NCBI GenBank assembly: GCA_027488935.1
Contig: JAIYAP010000008.1
Coordinates: 52,581 to 116,580, forward strand
Reading direction: 5' to 3'
Source: Saprospiraceae bacterium
GTDB lineage: Bacteria; Bacteroidota; Bacteroidia; Chitinophagales; Saprospiraceae
Length of the DNA: 64,000 nt
Positions 20,706 through 30,769 of this stretch are shown here, piece after piece (within the stretch, counting starts at the first letter, position 1; every line of letters starts with the position of its first letter). The translations under genes were made by a program, and so were the position numbers. The notes under the pieces are model-generated. The model searched no databases and was not told where the DNA came from. It saw nothing but the letters and a program-made list of their open reading frames with translations.

Positions 20706-21641
20706 TTACAGTTCTTGATCAATCGAATAATTATTCCGCACAGAAGAATTCCGATTAATCATTTCCCCCACAAATCCCGTCAAAAACAACTGCGTCCCCA
20801 CCATTAATACCAAAATACCCAAAAAGAACGCAGGCCGATCCGCAATGCCGATTTCTTTGAAAATGAGTTTTTCGATGCTCAACCAGGCCAGGATGCCAAA
20901 GCCGGTGAGAAAGGCGATCAAGCCCAACAACCCAAAGAAATGCATCGGGCGTTTGCCAAATTTACCCACAAACGAAATAATCATCAAATCCAGCGGACCA
21001 TTCACAAAACGCCGCCAGCCGCCGAATTTCGTGTACCCGTACTTGCGCGCACGATGCTCCACGACTTTTTCTCCAATGTTCGGAAAACCCGTCCATTTGG
21101 CCAAAACCGGTATATAACGGTGCATTTCTCCATAAACTTCTACACTGCGGGCCACTTCACCCCGATATGCCTTCAAACCACAGTTGAAATCGTGCAAATT
21201 GATCCCGCTCATCCAGCGGGTTACAGCATTGTATAATTTGGTCGGAATGGTTTTGCTCGGCGGATCATGGCGTACTTTTTTCCAGCCACTCACCAAGTCA
21301 TACCCGTCTTCCCGAATCATGCGGTACAATTCGGGTATTTCGTCCGGACTGTCCTGCAAATCAGCGTCCATCGTGATCACAACATCGCCTAAAGATGCCT
21401 GAAAACCTACATGTAAAGCCGCACTTTTACCATAATTGCGCCGAAATTTGATGCCCCGCACATAGTCATTGCCTTTTTTCAACTGCTCGATCAGCGCCCA
21501 GGAGCCATCATTGCTGCCGTCGTCGATAAACATAATCTCATAGGTAATGCCCATCTTTTCCACCACACGGCGAATCCAGGCTTCCAGTTCGGTGAGGCTT
21601 TCCACCTCGTTTTTCAAAGGTATTACAATGCTCAAATTCAT
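20706..21641 (-). CDS. Glycosyltransferase family 2 (dolichyl-phosphate-mannose-synthase-like) with C-terminal TM region
   Basis: SIVIPLKNEVESL, FIDDGSNDGSW and VITMDADLQDSPDEI motifs; two TM segments. Confidence 0.9.
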   Translation of the reverse strand: MNLSIVIPLKNEVESLTELEAWIRRVVEKMGITYEIMFIDDGSNDGSWALIEQLKKGNDYVRGIKFRRNYGKSAALHVGFQASLGDVVITMDADLQDSPDEIPELYRMIREDGYDLVSGWKKVRHDPPSKTIPTKLYNAVTRWMSGINLHDFNCGLKAYRGEVARSVEVYGEMHRYIPVLAKWTGFPNIGEKVVEHRARKYGYTKFGGWRRFVNGPLDLMIISFVGKFGKRPMHFFGLLGLIAFLTGFGILAWLSIEKLIFKEIGIADRPAFFLGILVLMVGTQLFLTGFVGEMINRNSSVRNNYSIDQEL

Positions 21642-22426
21642 AACTCAAAATTGGTCAAGGGCTTGGGTTTCATACGTTTAATTGGTGGTAAACGGGCGTC
21701 ACGCTGTGCATAAATGGGCAACAACGGTTCCGAATCCTGGGTAACCGGAATGGCAAATTGCTGGTGCCACGATTTTTCCCGCAACATTTTGCTCCAACGC
21801 TCAAATAATAATTCCTGTTGCGCGGCACTTAATTTGGACGCCGCGTCGTACATGCCTTTCGCACTGCGCTGCCGCATGGCTTCAAATAAAGTAACGGCGC
21901 AGGCTACCGAAATGTTCAGACTTTCGGCAAAGCCCACTTGCGGCACTAAAAAATTACCATCGGCGTAGGCCAATGCTTCAGGGCTCAATCCGTCATCCTC
22001 ATTGCCAAACAACAAAGCAGTCGGTACGGTAAGGTCCATTTCGTACAAAGTCTGGCTTTTTTCGCCCAAAGCAGTCGCCAAAACACGTCCGTACCGTTCT
22101 TTTACCCGCCGAAAACACTCTGCCAGGTCTTCAAAAACATAAACGTCGATCCACTTAAAAGCGCCGCCTGAAGTGCGTTTGCCCAATACCAACCCGCGTT
22201 TGTCCAAATACGGCTTGGTGTACACCACAAACACCTCGCGCACGCCCACCGCATCGCAGGAGCGCAACACCGCACTGATGTTGAGCGGATCGAATATATT
22301 TTCCAAAACTACCGTCAGGTCGGGCTGACTTTGCCGAATGACGGATTTTATCTTTGCAACACGCTCGGGTTTCATAAGGGGCAAAATTGAAGATTCTTTG
22401 GCAATTACGTGAACCATTTTTAACAA
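21638..22426 (-). CDS. TrmH/SpoU family RNA 2'-O-methyltransferase
   Basis: LENIFDPLNISAVLRSCDAVGV, LLFGNEDDGLSPEAL and ESLNISVACAVTLFE motifs. Confidence 0.9.
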   Translation of the reverse strand: MLKMVHVIAKESSILPLMKPERVAKIKSVIRQSQPDLTVVLENIFDPLNISAVLRSCDAVGVREVFVVYTKPYLDKRGLVLGKRTSGGAFKWIDVYVFEDLAECFRRVKERYGRVLATALGEKSQTLYEMDLTVPTALLFGNEDDGLSPEALAYADGNFLVPQVGFAESLNISVACAVTLFEAMRQRSAKGMYDAASKLSAAQQELLFERWSKMLREKSWHQQFAIPVTQDSEPLLPIYAQRDARLPPIKRMKPKPLTNFEL

Positions 22427-22457
22427 ATGGCATTAGAACCATGAACATTTCTGCTTT

Positions 22458-23672
22458 ATGCATCATTTCGACATTATTTTGGCAGGCGGTGGCTTGTCTG
22501 GACTTACCCTGGCCATCGAGTTGGGCAAGCGCGACTTTTTCCGAAACAAGTCGATTTTGATCATTGAGCGCGACGCTAAGCAACAAAATGACCGAACCTG
22601 GTGTTTTTGGGCCACAGAAGCAGAAGATTTGCCGCCCGTTTTGTTCAGATCCTGGGACCATTGCCTTTTTTATGGCACAAAAGGGGAAAAGCGGCTCAAA
22701 ATGCCCCCGTTTCGGTACCACATGGTGCGTGGCATCGATTTTTACAACTGGGCTGCGGCTGAAATCGCGCGATTTCCAAATATACAACGTATTCAAGCAG
22801 AGATTTTAAACCTGGAAGAAAAGGGTGCCGTGCACACCGACCAAGGCGTTTTTACGGCGGAATGGGTGTTCAACAGCGCCATTACGCCAACGGAACTGGT
22901 GCCCAAGGCCAGCGCGCTGTACCCGAATCCGGCATTTTCAATTCCAAATGCCCCCCAGGAAAAAACCAAGGCCCACACCTGGTTTTTACAACATTTTAAA
23001 GGCTGGATCATCGAAACACCCCTGCCCCGCTTCGATACCAACACGGCAACGTTGATGGATTTTCGGATCGATCAAAAGGGCGATACCCGGTTTGTGTATG
23101 TTTTGCCTTTTTCCGAATCAAAAGCATTGGTAGAATACACCGTTTTTTCGCCCGCCCTCTGTACCGCAGCCGAATATCAGGCCGAATTGCAGCATTATGT
23201 ACAAAATTTTCTGAAAATTGACGAATTCAACGTTTTAGAAGAAGAATTTGGCGTAATTCCCATGACCGATTTTGGCTTTTCACCCGCCCAACAAGGCAAT
23301 ATCATCCATATCGGAACAGCGGGCGGCTTCGTAAAAGGTTCCAGTGGCTATGCCTTCAAACGTACCCGACGCAAACTGCAACAATTTACCGAGGCTTGGG
23401 CACGCACAGGTACGCCCAACATGCGCCTGCTGCGATCGGGTTATCGTTTCCGGCTATACGACAGCATCATGCTGCGGGTGCTGCGCGATCAATTGTACCC
23501 CGGAAAATCCTTTTTTTCAAAATTGTTTTATAAAAGGCCTGCCCCAATCATTTTTCGTTTTCTCGACGAAGACAGTACCTTTACAGAGGATTTGCGGGTA
23601 ATATCCAGTCCGCCACCCCTACCCTTTTTACGCGCCTTGTGGCGACAATTGCCGTTCCTAAAAACATTATGA
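22458..23672 (+). CDS. Lycopene cyclase family protein
   Basis: DIILAGGGLSGLTLAIEL FAD motif; DRTWCFW motif; CrtY-type C-terminus. Confidence 0.85.
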   Translation: MHHFDIILAGGGLSGLTLAIELGKRDFFRNKSILIIERDAKQQNDRTWCFWATEAEDLPPVLFRSWDHCLFYGTKGEKRLKMPPFRYHMVRGIDFYNWAAAEIARFPNIQRIQAEILNLEEKGAVHTDQGVFTAEWVFNSAITPTELVPKASALYPNPAFSIPNAPQEKTKAHTWFLQHFKGWIIETPLPRFDTNTATLMDFRIDQKGDTRFVYVLPFSESKALVEYTVFSPALCTAAEYQAELQHYVQNFLKIDEFNVLEEEFGVIPMTDFGFSPAQQGNIIHIGTAGGFVKGSSGYAFKRTRRKLQQFTEAWARTGTPNMRLLRSGYRFRLYDSIMLRVLRDQLYPGKSFFSKLFYKRPAPIIFRFLDEDSTFTEDLRVISSPPPLPFLRALWRQLPFLKTL

Positions 23673-24292
23673 AAAATAAAATACATCCCCGAATAGGCAT
23701 CACGGGCGGAATTGGCAGCGGCAAAACCACCGTTTGTCGTCTATTCGAAACCTTGGGCGTACCCATTTACGATGCCGATTACTGGGCGAAATGGTTGATT
23801 GTCCATGATCCAGGTATAAAAACCGCGATCACCACGCTCTTGGGACCTGAAAGTTATTTGGCCGATGGTTCCTACAACCGCCCCTTCGTAGCCCAACAAG
23901 TGTTTTCAGATCCCCGAAAACGCCTTGCCCTCAACCAGATCGTACATCCGGCCGTAGAAACACACAGTGCCGCCTGGAATGCCCAACAAATCGCAGACGG
24001 CGCTTTGTACACCCTGAAAGAAGCCGCCCTGCTCATTGAAAGTGGCAACCATAAAAAAATGGACCTGGCTATCCTGGTTACCGCGCCCGAGGAAATGCGC
24101 ATAGAAAGGGTCATGCGCCGCGATGGCCTGACCGAAGCCCAGGTAATGGCCCGAATTGAAGCCCAAATGCCAGAAGCAGAAAAGATGCCAATGGTCGATT
24201 TTATCGTGTTCAACGACGGGCACCACAGCCTGATACGACAAGTTTGGAAAATTCACCAACATATCCTTCAAAAATATTTTGGTAAACGGTAA
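23669..24292 (+). CDS. coaE: Dephospho-CoA kinase
   Basis: RIGITGGIGSGKTTVCRLFETLGVPIYDADYWAK; ATGA overlap with the upstream gene. Confidence 0.92.
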   Translation: MKNKIHPRIGITGGIGSGKTTVCRLFETLGVPIYDADYWAKWLIVHDPGIKTAITTLLGPESYLADGSYNRPFVAQQVFSDPRKRLALNQIVHPAVETHSAAWNAQQIADGALYTLKEAALLIESGNHKKMDLAILVTAPEEMRIERVMRRDGLTEAQVMARIEAQMPEAEKMPMVDFIVFNDGHHSLIRQVWKIHQHILQKYFGKR

Positions 24293-24301
24293 ACCTTTTA
24301 C

Positions 24302-24309
24302 TACCTTTG
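24302..24309 (+). promoter_or_regulatory. Bacteroidota-type -7 element TACCTTTG upstream of rpmE2
   Basis: TAnnTTTG match with TTTG at 24278..24281, 20 nt upstream. Confidence 0.6.
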
Positions 24310-24351
24310 CAGCCCGAAATTCAAATTTGTAAATAATTTTCGATTCATACA

Positions 24352-24606
24352 ATGAAAAAAGATATTCATCCGGCCGCTTACCGTTTTGTGGTGTTCAAAG
24401 ACATCGCAACGGACGACATGTTTTTAGGTCGCACCTGCACCAACTCTAAAGAAACGGTTCTTTGGGAAGACGGTAAAGAATACCCTTTGGTTAAAATGGA
24501 GATTTCTTCTTATAGCCACCCTTTCTTTACCGGAAAAATGAAATTTGTGGATACCGCTGGTCGTATCGATAAATTTAACAAAAAATTCGCAAAATTCGCG
24601 AAGTAA
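24352..24606 (+). CDS. rpmE2: 50S ribosomal protein L31 type B
   Basis: [47 protein letters not shown]. Confidence 0.95.
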   Translation: MKKDIHPAAYRFVVFKDIATDDMFLGRTCTNSKETVLWEDGKEYPLVKMEISSYSHPFFTGKMKFVDTAGRIDKFNKKFAKFAK

Positions 24607-24629
24607 TTGCGCAACCTTTGCGTTGTTGG

Positions 24630-24667
24630 AAAGTCCCGATAGGCTACGGCAGATTGGGACTTTTTTT
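24630..24667 (+). terminator. Rho-independent-like terminator after rpmE2
   Basis: AAAGTCCC..GGGACTTTTTTT. Confidence 0.8.
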
Positions 24668-24678
24668 GTAAAAGTCCT

Positions 24679-25890
24679 ATGATGAACATTATACTTTTCG
24701 ACTCCGACGCGCGCATGCATTTGCTTCCGCTCACCGCAACTCGACCCATGGGCGAGCTGCGTATCGGTATTTTAACCATTCGTGAAAAATGGGAACGCCT
24801 GCTCCGCGGCTCGGTATCTTATATTACCCAGGAATACCTCCAGGAAAAATACCCCATTCATATTGAAGAGGACAACCTGATTCTTAATGGAGGTATTCTG
24901 CCTACCGAACAATTGAGCAGAAAGATTGCCGATCTTCAACAAAATGAGGCCTTACTCCTCAATGGCGAGCTCATTGCCGCACGCCTAAACGAAGCCCGCT
25001 TCGAAAGTTTGATTGAAGACGAAGAAGTACACGAACTCCAGGGTGTCGAACTGGATGAGAGCATCGCGATTTTTCCGATCAATCAACTCTGGCAACTCAC
25101 CCATTTGGCAGGTCAGGCGTTTGAAAGCGATTTCAACCTGATTACTTCCGGCCGGGCAACCCAGGCGCTGTCTCCCAGCAACCGGGTAATTGGTGCCAGT
25201 CAGCAGATTTTTCTGGAGGAAGGCGCCAAAATTGAATGCTGCATCCTGAATACTACCGACGGCCCCATCTATATTGGAAAAGACGCTGAAGTGATGGAAG
25301 GCAGCATCCTTCGTGGCCCCGTTTCCATTGGTGCACAGGCGATTGTGAAAATGGGCGCTAAAATTTACGGACCCACCATCATTGGTCCAGGCTCACGGGC
25401 AGGGGGCGAAATAACCCGCTCTATCCTGATGGCCAATGCCAACAAATCGCACGATGGTTACCTCGGCGATTCAGTGTTGGGCGAGTGGACCAACCTTGGC
25501 GCCGACACCAACAATTCCAACCTGAAGAACAATTACAGTGAGGTAAAACTCTGGAATTACGCTACCGAAAAGTTTGATAAAACGGGCACCCAGTTTTGTG
25601 GCATGATTATGGGCGACCACGCCAAATGCGGTATCAATACCATGTTTAATACGGGAACGGTGGTAGGCGTGTTTGCCAATGTCTTCGGCGCTGGCTATCC
25701 CCGCAATTTTGTGCCCGATTTCTCCTGGGGTGGCGCTGATGGCGGCTACCGCACCTATAAGTTTAATGAAGCCTGCGTTACGGCGGAGGCCGTGATGGCG
25801 CGTAGAAATGTGCCTTTTAATGAATTGGAAAAGGCCATTTTATACCATATTTACGATCGCACGGCACAGTACCGTAGCTGGGACAAATAA
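24679..25890 (+). CDS. GlmU-like putative sugar nucleotidyltransferase / left-handed beta-helix protein
   Basis: N-terminal LPLTATRPMGELRIG; hexapeptide repeats IYIGKDAEVMEGSILRGPVSIG. Confidence 0.85.
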   Translation: MMNIILFDSDARMHLLPLTATRPMGELRIGILTIREKWERLLRGSVSYITQEYLQEKYPIHIEEDNLILNGGILPTEQLSRKIADLQQNEALLLNGELIAARLNEARFESLIEDEEVHELQGVELDESIAIFPINQLWQLTHLAGQAFESDFNLITSGRATQALSPSNRVIGASQQIFLEEGAKIECCILNTTDGPIYIGKDAEVMEGSILRGPVSIGAQAIVKMGAKIYGPTIIGPGSRAGGEITRSILMANANKSHDGYLGDSVLGEWTNLGADTNNSNLKNNYSEVKLWNYATEKFDKTGTQFCGMIMGDHAKCGINTMFNTGTVVGVFANVFGAGYPRNFVPDFSWGGADGGYRTYKFNEACVTAEAVMARRNVPFNELEKAILYHIYDRTAQYRSWDK

Positions 25891-25899
25891 ATTTTCCGG

Positions 25900-27093
25900 A
25901 TGAATAACCTGAAATATGATCGGCGGGGGGTTTCTGCCTCCAAAGACGAAGTGCATGCCGCCATCCAACACCTGGATAAAGGCCTGTTTCCGACTGCTTT
26001 TTGCAAAATTATGCCCGATTATGCAGGAGGAAGCGCGCTTTTTTGCAACATGCTGCATGCCGACACAGCCGGTACCAAAACCAGCCTGGCCTACCTCTAC
26101 TGGCGCGAAACGGGCGATTTATCGGTTTGGCCCGGCATTGCCCAGGATGCTATTGTAATGAACCTCGACGATATGGCCTGCGTGGGCTGTACCAACCAAA
26201 TCCTGCTTTCGAGCACCATTGGCCGCAACAAATTATTAGTCAATGGCGACGTAGTTGCTGCGGTCATTAAAGGCACGTCCGATTTTATTGAAACCATGGG
26301 CCAACACGGCGTCGAACTCCAACTCGCAGGGGGGGAAACGGCCGATGTGGGTGATATCGTGCGCACCATCGACGTGGGTTTTACCGCGTTTGCCCGCATG
26401 CGCCGCAGTCAGGTGATTGTCAACAATATACAAGCTGGTGATGTCATCGTTGGACTCTCCTCCTCGGGGCAGTCTAACTATGAAACAGCGTACAATGGCG
26501 GGATGGGCAGCAATGGTTTAACCGCCGCCCGACACGATGTCTTATCAAAAGTATATGCTGAAAAATACCCGGAAAGTTTTGATCCCAACCTACCCTCAGA
26601 TGTCGTGTACACCGGCAATCGCCTGGTAACCGACCCAATTTCCGTTACCTATCCGGCCGGCAATACCTTTGACGTACCTGCTGGCAAACTGATTCTCTCC
26701 CCTACCCGCACGTTTTTGCCGGTTTTAAATGCAATTTTTACAAAATACCGCAAAAAAATCAACGGCATCATCCACTGTACCGGCGGCGGACAAACGAAGG
26801 TGCTCAAGTTTGCAGAAAACGTACACATCATCAAAGACCAATTGTTCGAATTACCGCCCTTGTTCCAACTCATTCAGGAAAGCAGCGGCACCGATTGGCG
26901 CGAAATGTACCAGGTATTCAACATGGGCCACCGCATGGAATTGTATGCACCCAAACGCTATGCAGGCCGCATTATCGCTGTGGCGGAGTCATTTGGCATC
27001 GAAGCACGCGTAATTGGGCGCGTGGAGGCCGGAAACAATGCTACCCAGGTTACGGTGCGTGGCGCTCACGGGGAATTTGAGTACTTGAGATAG
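25900..27093 (+). CDS. purM: AIR synthase family (phosphoribosylformylglycinamidine cyclo-ligase-like)
   Basis: AGGSALFCNMLHADTAGTKTSLAYLYW, MNLDDMACVGC and GGETADVGDIVRTIDVG motifs. Confidence 0.85.
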   Translation: MNNLKYDRRGVSASKDEVHAAIQHLDKGLFPTAFCKIMPDYAGGSALFCNMLHADTAGTKTSLAYLYWRETGDLSVWPGIAQDAIVMNLDDMACVGCTNQILLSSTIGRNKLLVNGDVVAAVIKGTSDFIETMGQHGVELQLAGGETADVGDIVRTIDVGFTAFARMRRSQVIVNNIQAGDVIVGLSSSGQSNYETAYNGGMGSNGLTAARHDVLSKVYAEKYPESFDPNLPSDVVYTGNRLVTDPISVTYPAGNTFDVPAGKLILSPTRTFLPVLNAIFTKYRKKINGIIHCTGGGQTKVLKFAENVHIIKDQLFELPPLFQLIQESSGTDWREMYQVFNMGHRMELYAPKRYAGRIIAVAESFGIEARVIGRVEAGNNATQVTVRGAHGEFEYLR

Positions 27094-27111
27094 GGAGAAA
27101 AAGAGAAAAAA

Positions 27112-27315
27112 GGGGCCACAGAGTTGCGCGGAGGTACGAGTTACACGGAGAAAAAAGGGGTTCCACGGAGGAGCTGGGAGGTACGGAGTTGCACAGAGAA
27201 AATTAAAAACTCCGTGTAACTCCATACCTCCGAGCTCCTCCGTGGCACCCTTTTTTTCTCCGTGATACCCTTTTTTCTCCGCGCAACTCCGTACCTCTGT
27301 GTATCTCCGTGGCCC
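27112..27315. repeat. Long imperfect palindrome built from CTCCGTG/ACTCCGTACCTC words, between convergent genes
   Basis: ggggccacagagttgcgcggaggtac.. pairs over about 90 bp with ..gtacctctgtgtatctccgtggccc, with one unit duplicated in the right arm. Confidence 0.85.
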
Positions 27316-27319
27316 TTTC

Positions 27320-27700
27320 CTATCCGTATTCCATGATCTCTAGAATTGTTGCCACAAACACCTCATTATCAAAGGGTTTGATCAAATAATACTCTGCGCC
27401 ATGGGCATAGCCGGTTTCTTTATCCCGTTGCGTGCCTTTTGCCGTTAAAAACACAATTTTAGTGTACTCCAAAGCCGGATTGTTGCGAATTTGGCGCGCT
27501 ACCTCAAAGCCATCCATCCCAGGCATCATTACATCCAGTACAATAATATCCGGAACCAACTGCTGGGCCTGCGCGATGGCTTGCTGACCGTTATAGGCCT
27601 TATGCACCGCAAAACCTTCCCGCTCGAGTAAAAACTCAAGGGCAATTACAATATTGGGCTCGTCATCTACGATCAGAACTTTTAACCCGGCAGAAGTCAT
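27320..27700 (-). CDS. Single-domain (CheY-like) response regulator
   Basis: VLIVDDEPNIVIALEF..DIIVLDVMMPGMDGFEV..KIVFLTAKG..YLIKPF. Confidence 0.93.
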   Translation of the reverse strand: MTSAGLKVLIVDDEPNIVIALEFLLEREGFAVHKAYNGQQAIAQAQQLVPDIIVLDVMMPGMDGFEVARQIRNNPALEYTKIVFLTAKGTQRDKETGYAHGAEYYLIKPFDNEVFVATILEIMEYG

Positions 27701-27776
27701 AAGGCTCGTTTTTTTCGATATAAAAGTAAGGTAGAATTCGATTTGTTATAATAAAAATAGGATAATTTTCAAAAAA

Positions 27777-30539
27777 TCAATAGAAATCTTCTCTTTTAGG
27801 TGGTTTTGATGCTGTATCCAGCAAGGGCAACCGTATTTCAAACCTTGCACCATGGCCAAGCTTAACATTGTCTACCTGAATAAAACCTCCATGTTGATTT
27901 AGTATGGTTTTGGAGATAAACAGACCCAGCCCCGTGCCTTTGGGTTTGCCCAGTTCTGCGCTGTGCAATTGGGTGAATTTATCAAAAATGATTGCACGCG
28001 CACCCGGAGCAATGCCCGGTCCATTGTCCGACACCCACCATACCGCCGATGGACTTGCCGATAACAAACCAATTTCGACCGCCCCTTTTTCAGGATCGCA
28101 AAATTTCAGGGCATTGGATAAAAGATTGACGGCCACCTGCACCAATTGGTCGTTGTTGCCCTGTACCAGCACCGCTTCATCCGGTAAATCGACCTTTATG
28201 GATACATGTTGGGCGGTAAAAAGATGCGCCATGGATTCCACCGCTTGTTGCAACACGGTACGCAAATCCAGCGGCTCTTTGGGCATTTCGGCGCCTGCAT
28301 TTTGCAGTTTTTCAAGGTCTAACACCTGGTTAATTAACCGACTAATGCGCTCGCTTTCAGTTACCAAAATATGCAAATAAGCATCTGCTTTCTCCGGGGG
28401 AAGTTCGCTGCGGTAATCGAGCATTATTTTGGAAAGGGCCTTGATGCTGGTAACGGGCGTCCGTAATTCATGGGTGACGGTGGTGATAAAATCGGCCTTC
28501 ATCCGATCCAGGGTTTTCAATTGGTCATTGGCCAGGGTAAGTTGATCCGTCAGGGCCTCCAATTGTTTATTTTTTGCCTCCATCTCCCTGCTGTACGCTA
28601 CGGCTTCTTTTGTTTGTTCTAAAATACGCATCACCTCATCGATGCTGATGGGTTCTTCCTTGGTAATGCTCTCAATAATAATGCGTGCAGTGGCAGCACC
28701 GACGGCACCCGCCAGGTTTGTCTCTGCAAAGCTGATCAAATCGGCATGCGCTGTTTTTTCATTTACCAAGGAAACCTGATTGGCTTTTTCAAATTCATTA
28801 AAAATAGCCGCACTGCGTGATTCACTCAAAAAACGGGTTAAAACCTGACGTAAATCGGCAATTTTAGCCTCACGCTTCAAAATATCCCATTCCTGCCCAC
28901 TGTTATACTTATGGATATTGACAAACAAATCGGCCTGGGTAAGATTGAGCGTGGTCGGACGGGTATTCACCGAAACAATGGCATAAACCCAGGTATTAAA
29001 CAATAAACTCCAAAAGGCCGCATGGGTAATCGGATCCAGGCCGGTTAAGCCAAACAACGCACTCGGCTTCAAAAATTGCAGGCCAAACAAGCCGTTTTCT
29101 AAAAAATGGGTGGGCAAATAACCCGCCAAAGCAATACTCGGCAGTGGCAAACAATACGCCCATATCAAAAAACCCAAAAACATGCCTGCTATCGCACCTT
29201 GCTCGGTGGCGCGTTTCCAGTACAAACCACCAATGACGGCAGGTGCCAACTGCGCCACTGCCGTAAAGGAAATCAACCCGACCGAAACCAAATCATACGT
29301 GGAGCCTACAATTTTTTGATACCAATACGCCAATATGAGCATTAAAATGATGCTCAAACGCCGAATATCAAGCAACCGGGATATACCACTGACCAAATCC
29401 TTGTTGTATTCCAGACGATTGGCACGAATCAACAACGGCACAATGATATGATTGCTAAACATAATACTCAAAGCCGTGGTTTCTACCACAATCATACTGG
29501 TTGCCGCCGAAAAACCACCAATAAAAGCAACCAGTGCCAACCAGGGTGCGCCATATTTTAAAGGCAAATTCAGCACATACGTATCCGGCAACACCGAAGC
29601 ATCAAACAACATTTTCCCTGCAAGGGCTACCGGGAACACAAAAATATTGATCAGCAAAAGATAGAGCGGAAACACCCACATGGCCGTCGGAATATGCCGG
29701 GGCGTGCTGTTTTCTACCACCGAAATATGAAATTGACGCGGCAACAAAACAATGGCAAACAACGACAACATCATCAACATGTTCCAGGCAAGCGGCGACA
29801 CACCGACCGACTTAAATGAAAACAACACGGCGGTATCCGGGCGTTGCAGTGCCTGCTGGAATAAATCACCAAAACCATCGTACAGGAAAAAGGTCACAAA
29901 AATACCAACGGCAAAAAAAGCAATCAACTTGATCAAACTCTCAAAAGCAATTGCGGCCACCAAACCCTCATGCCGTTCATTTGGATCTAATTTGCGGGTG
30001 GCAAATAATACCGTAAACAAGGCCATCGCCACGGTAACATAAAAACCGGCATCCAGCCAAAGGGGCGTATGACCGGCCCCAGCCCCCGCCATCGAATAAC
30101 CAGTAAGGGTATTGATCCCGAATATGACCGCCCTCAATTGGATGGAAATATAGGGAACAATACCCAAAACGGCAATAATTGTGACCAAAACGGCCAACGT
30201 AGAACTCTTTCCATAACGGGAAGAGATAAAATCGGCAATAGACGTGATGCGCAGATTTTTAGAAATCACAATCATTTTGCGCAACACCATGTACCATAAA
30301 GGCGCCAATAAGGTCGGGCCCAGGTACACCCCCAGAAAAATCAGCCCCCCCGTAGCAGCACGACCGACCGACCCGAAAAAAGTCCAGGCCGTACAATACA
30401 CTGCTAATGATAGTGCATACACATACGGATTATTCACCACACTTGCACCGCGATCCGCCCTTCTGTCTACCCGCCAGGCAATCAGAAACAACAAGGTAAT
30501 ATACAACAACGAGCACCCGACAACAAGGCTTAATCCCAT
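27777..30539 (-). CDS. Sodium:solute symporter-like sensor histidine kinase (CbrA-like architecture)
   Basis: N-terminal SSS-type multi-TM domain; C-terminal FITTVTHELRTPVTSIKAL H-box, N-box, DNGPGIAPG and GTGLGLFISK. Confidence 0.9.
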   Translation of the reverse strand: MGLSLVVGCSLLYITLLFLIAWRVDRRADRGASVVNNPYVYALSLAVYCTAWTFFGSVGRAATGGLIFLGVYLGPTLLAPLWYMVLRKMIVISKNLRITSIADFISSRYGKSSTLAVLVTIIAVLGIVPYISIQLRAVIFGINTLTGYSMAGAGAGHTPLWLDAGFYVTVAMALFTVLFATRKLDPNERHEGLVAAIAFESLIKLIAFFAVGIFVTFFLYDGFGDLFQQALQRPDTAVLFSFKSVGVSPLAWNMLMMLSLFAIVLLPRQFHISVVENSTPRHIPTAMWVFPLYLLLINIFVFPVALAGKMLFDASVLPDTYVLNLPLKYGAPWLALVAFIGGFSAATSMIVVETTALSIMFSNHIIVPLLIRANRLEYNKDLVSGISRLLDIRRLSIILMLILAYWYQKIVGSTYDLVSVGLISFTAVAQLAPAVIGGLYWKRATEQGAIAGMFLGFLIWAYCLPLPSIALAGYLPTHFLENGLFGLQFLKPSALFGLTGLDPITHAAFWSLLFNTWVYAIVSVNTRPTTLNLTQADLFVNIHKYNSGQEWDILKREAKIADLRQVLTRFLSESRSAAIFNEFEKANQVSLVNEKTAHADLISFAETNLAGAVGAATARIIIESITKEEPISIDEVMRILEQTKEAVAYSREMEAKNKQLEALTDQLTLANDQLKTLDRMKADFITTVTHELRTPVTSIKALSKIMLDYRSELPPEKADAYLHILVTESERISRLINQVLDLEKLQNAGAEMPKEPLDLRTVLQQAVESMAHLFTAQHVSIKVDLPDEAVLVQGNNDQLVQVAVNLLSNALKFCDPEKGAVEIGLLSASPSAVWWVSDNGPGIAPGARAIIFDKFTQLHSAELGKPKGTGLGLFISKTILNQHGGFIQVDNVKLGHGARFEIRLPLLDTASKPPKREDFY

Positions 30540-30546
30540 GCAATGG

Positions 30547-30747
30547 TTAGTTTTTCCGTTTTCGAACTACCAAAGCTACGACGACAATCAATGCGATCCA
30601 AATGAAAAAGAAGTAAAAGAACTGAAGTGGCATGCCCCATACCAAGCGACGCTCGTCGAAGATGCCCAAAATCGGGTAGCTCAACAACAAAAGAAACAAG
30701 ATAAAAACGATGATCAAAGTACTGCTGCGATCGCTGGCCATGTCCAT
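30547..30747 (-). CDS. Small two-TM membrane protein
   Basis: 66 aa, two hydrophobic segments, tight spacing upstream of the symporter-kinase gene. Confidence 0.7.
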   Translation of the reverse strand: MDMASDRSSTLIIVFILFLLLLSYPILGIFDERRLVWGMPLQFFYFFFIWIALIVVVALVVRKRKN

Positions 30748-30769
30748 AACGGGATAACAACTATTTGAT

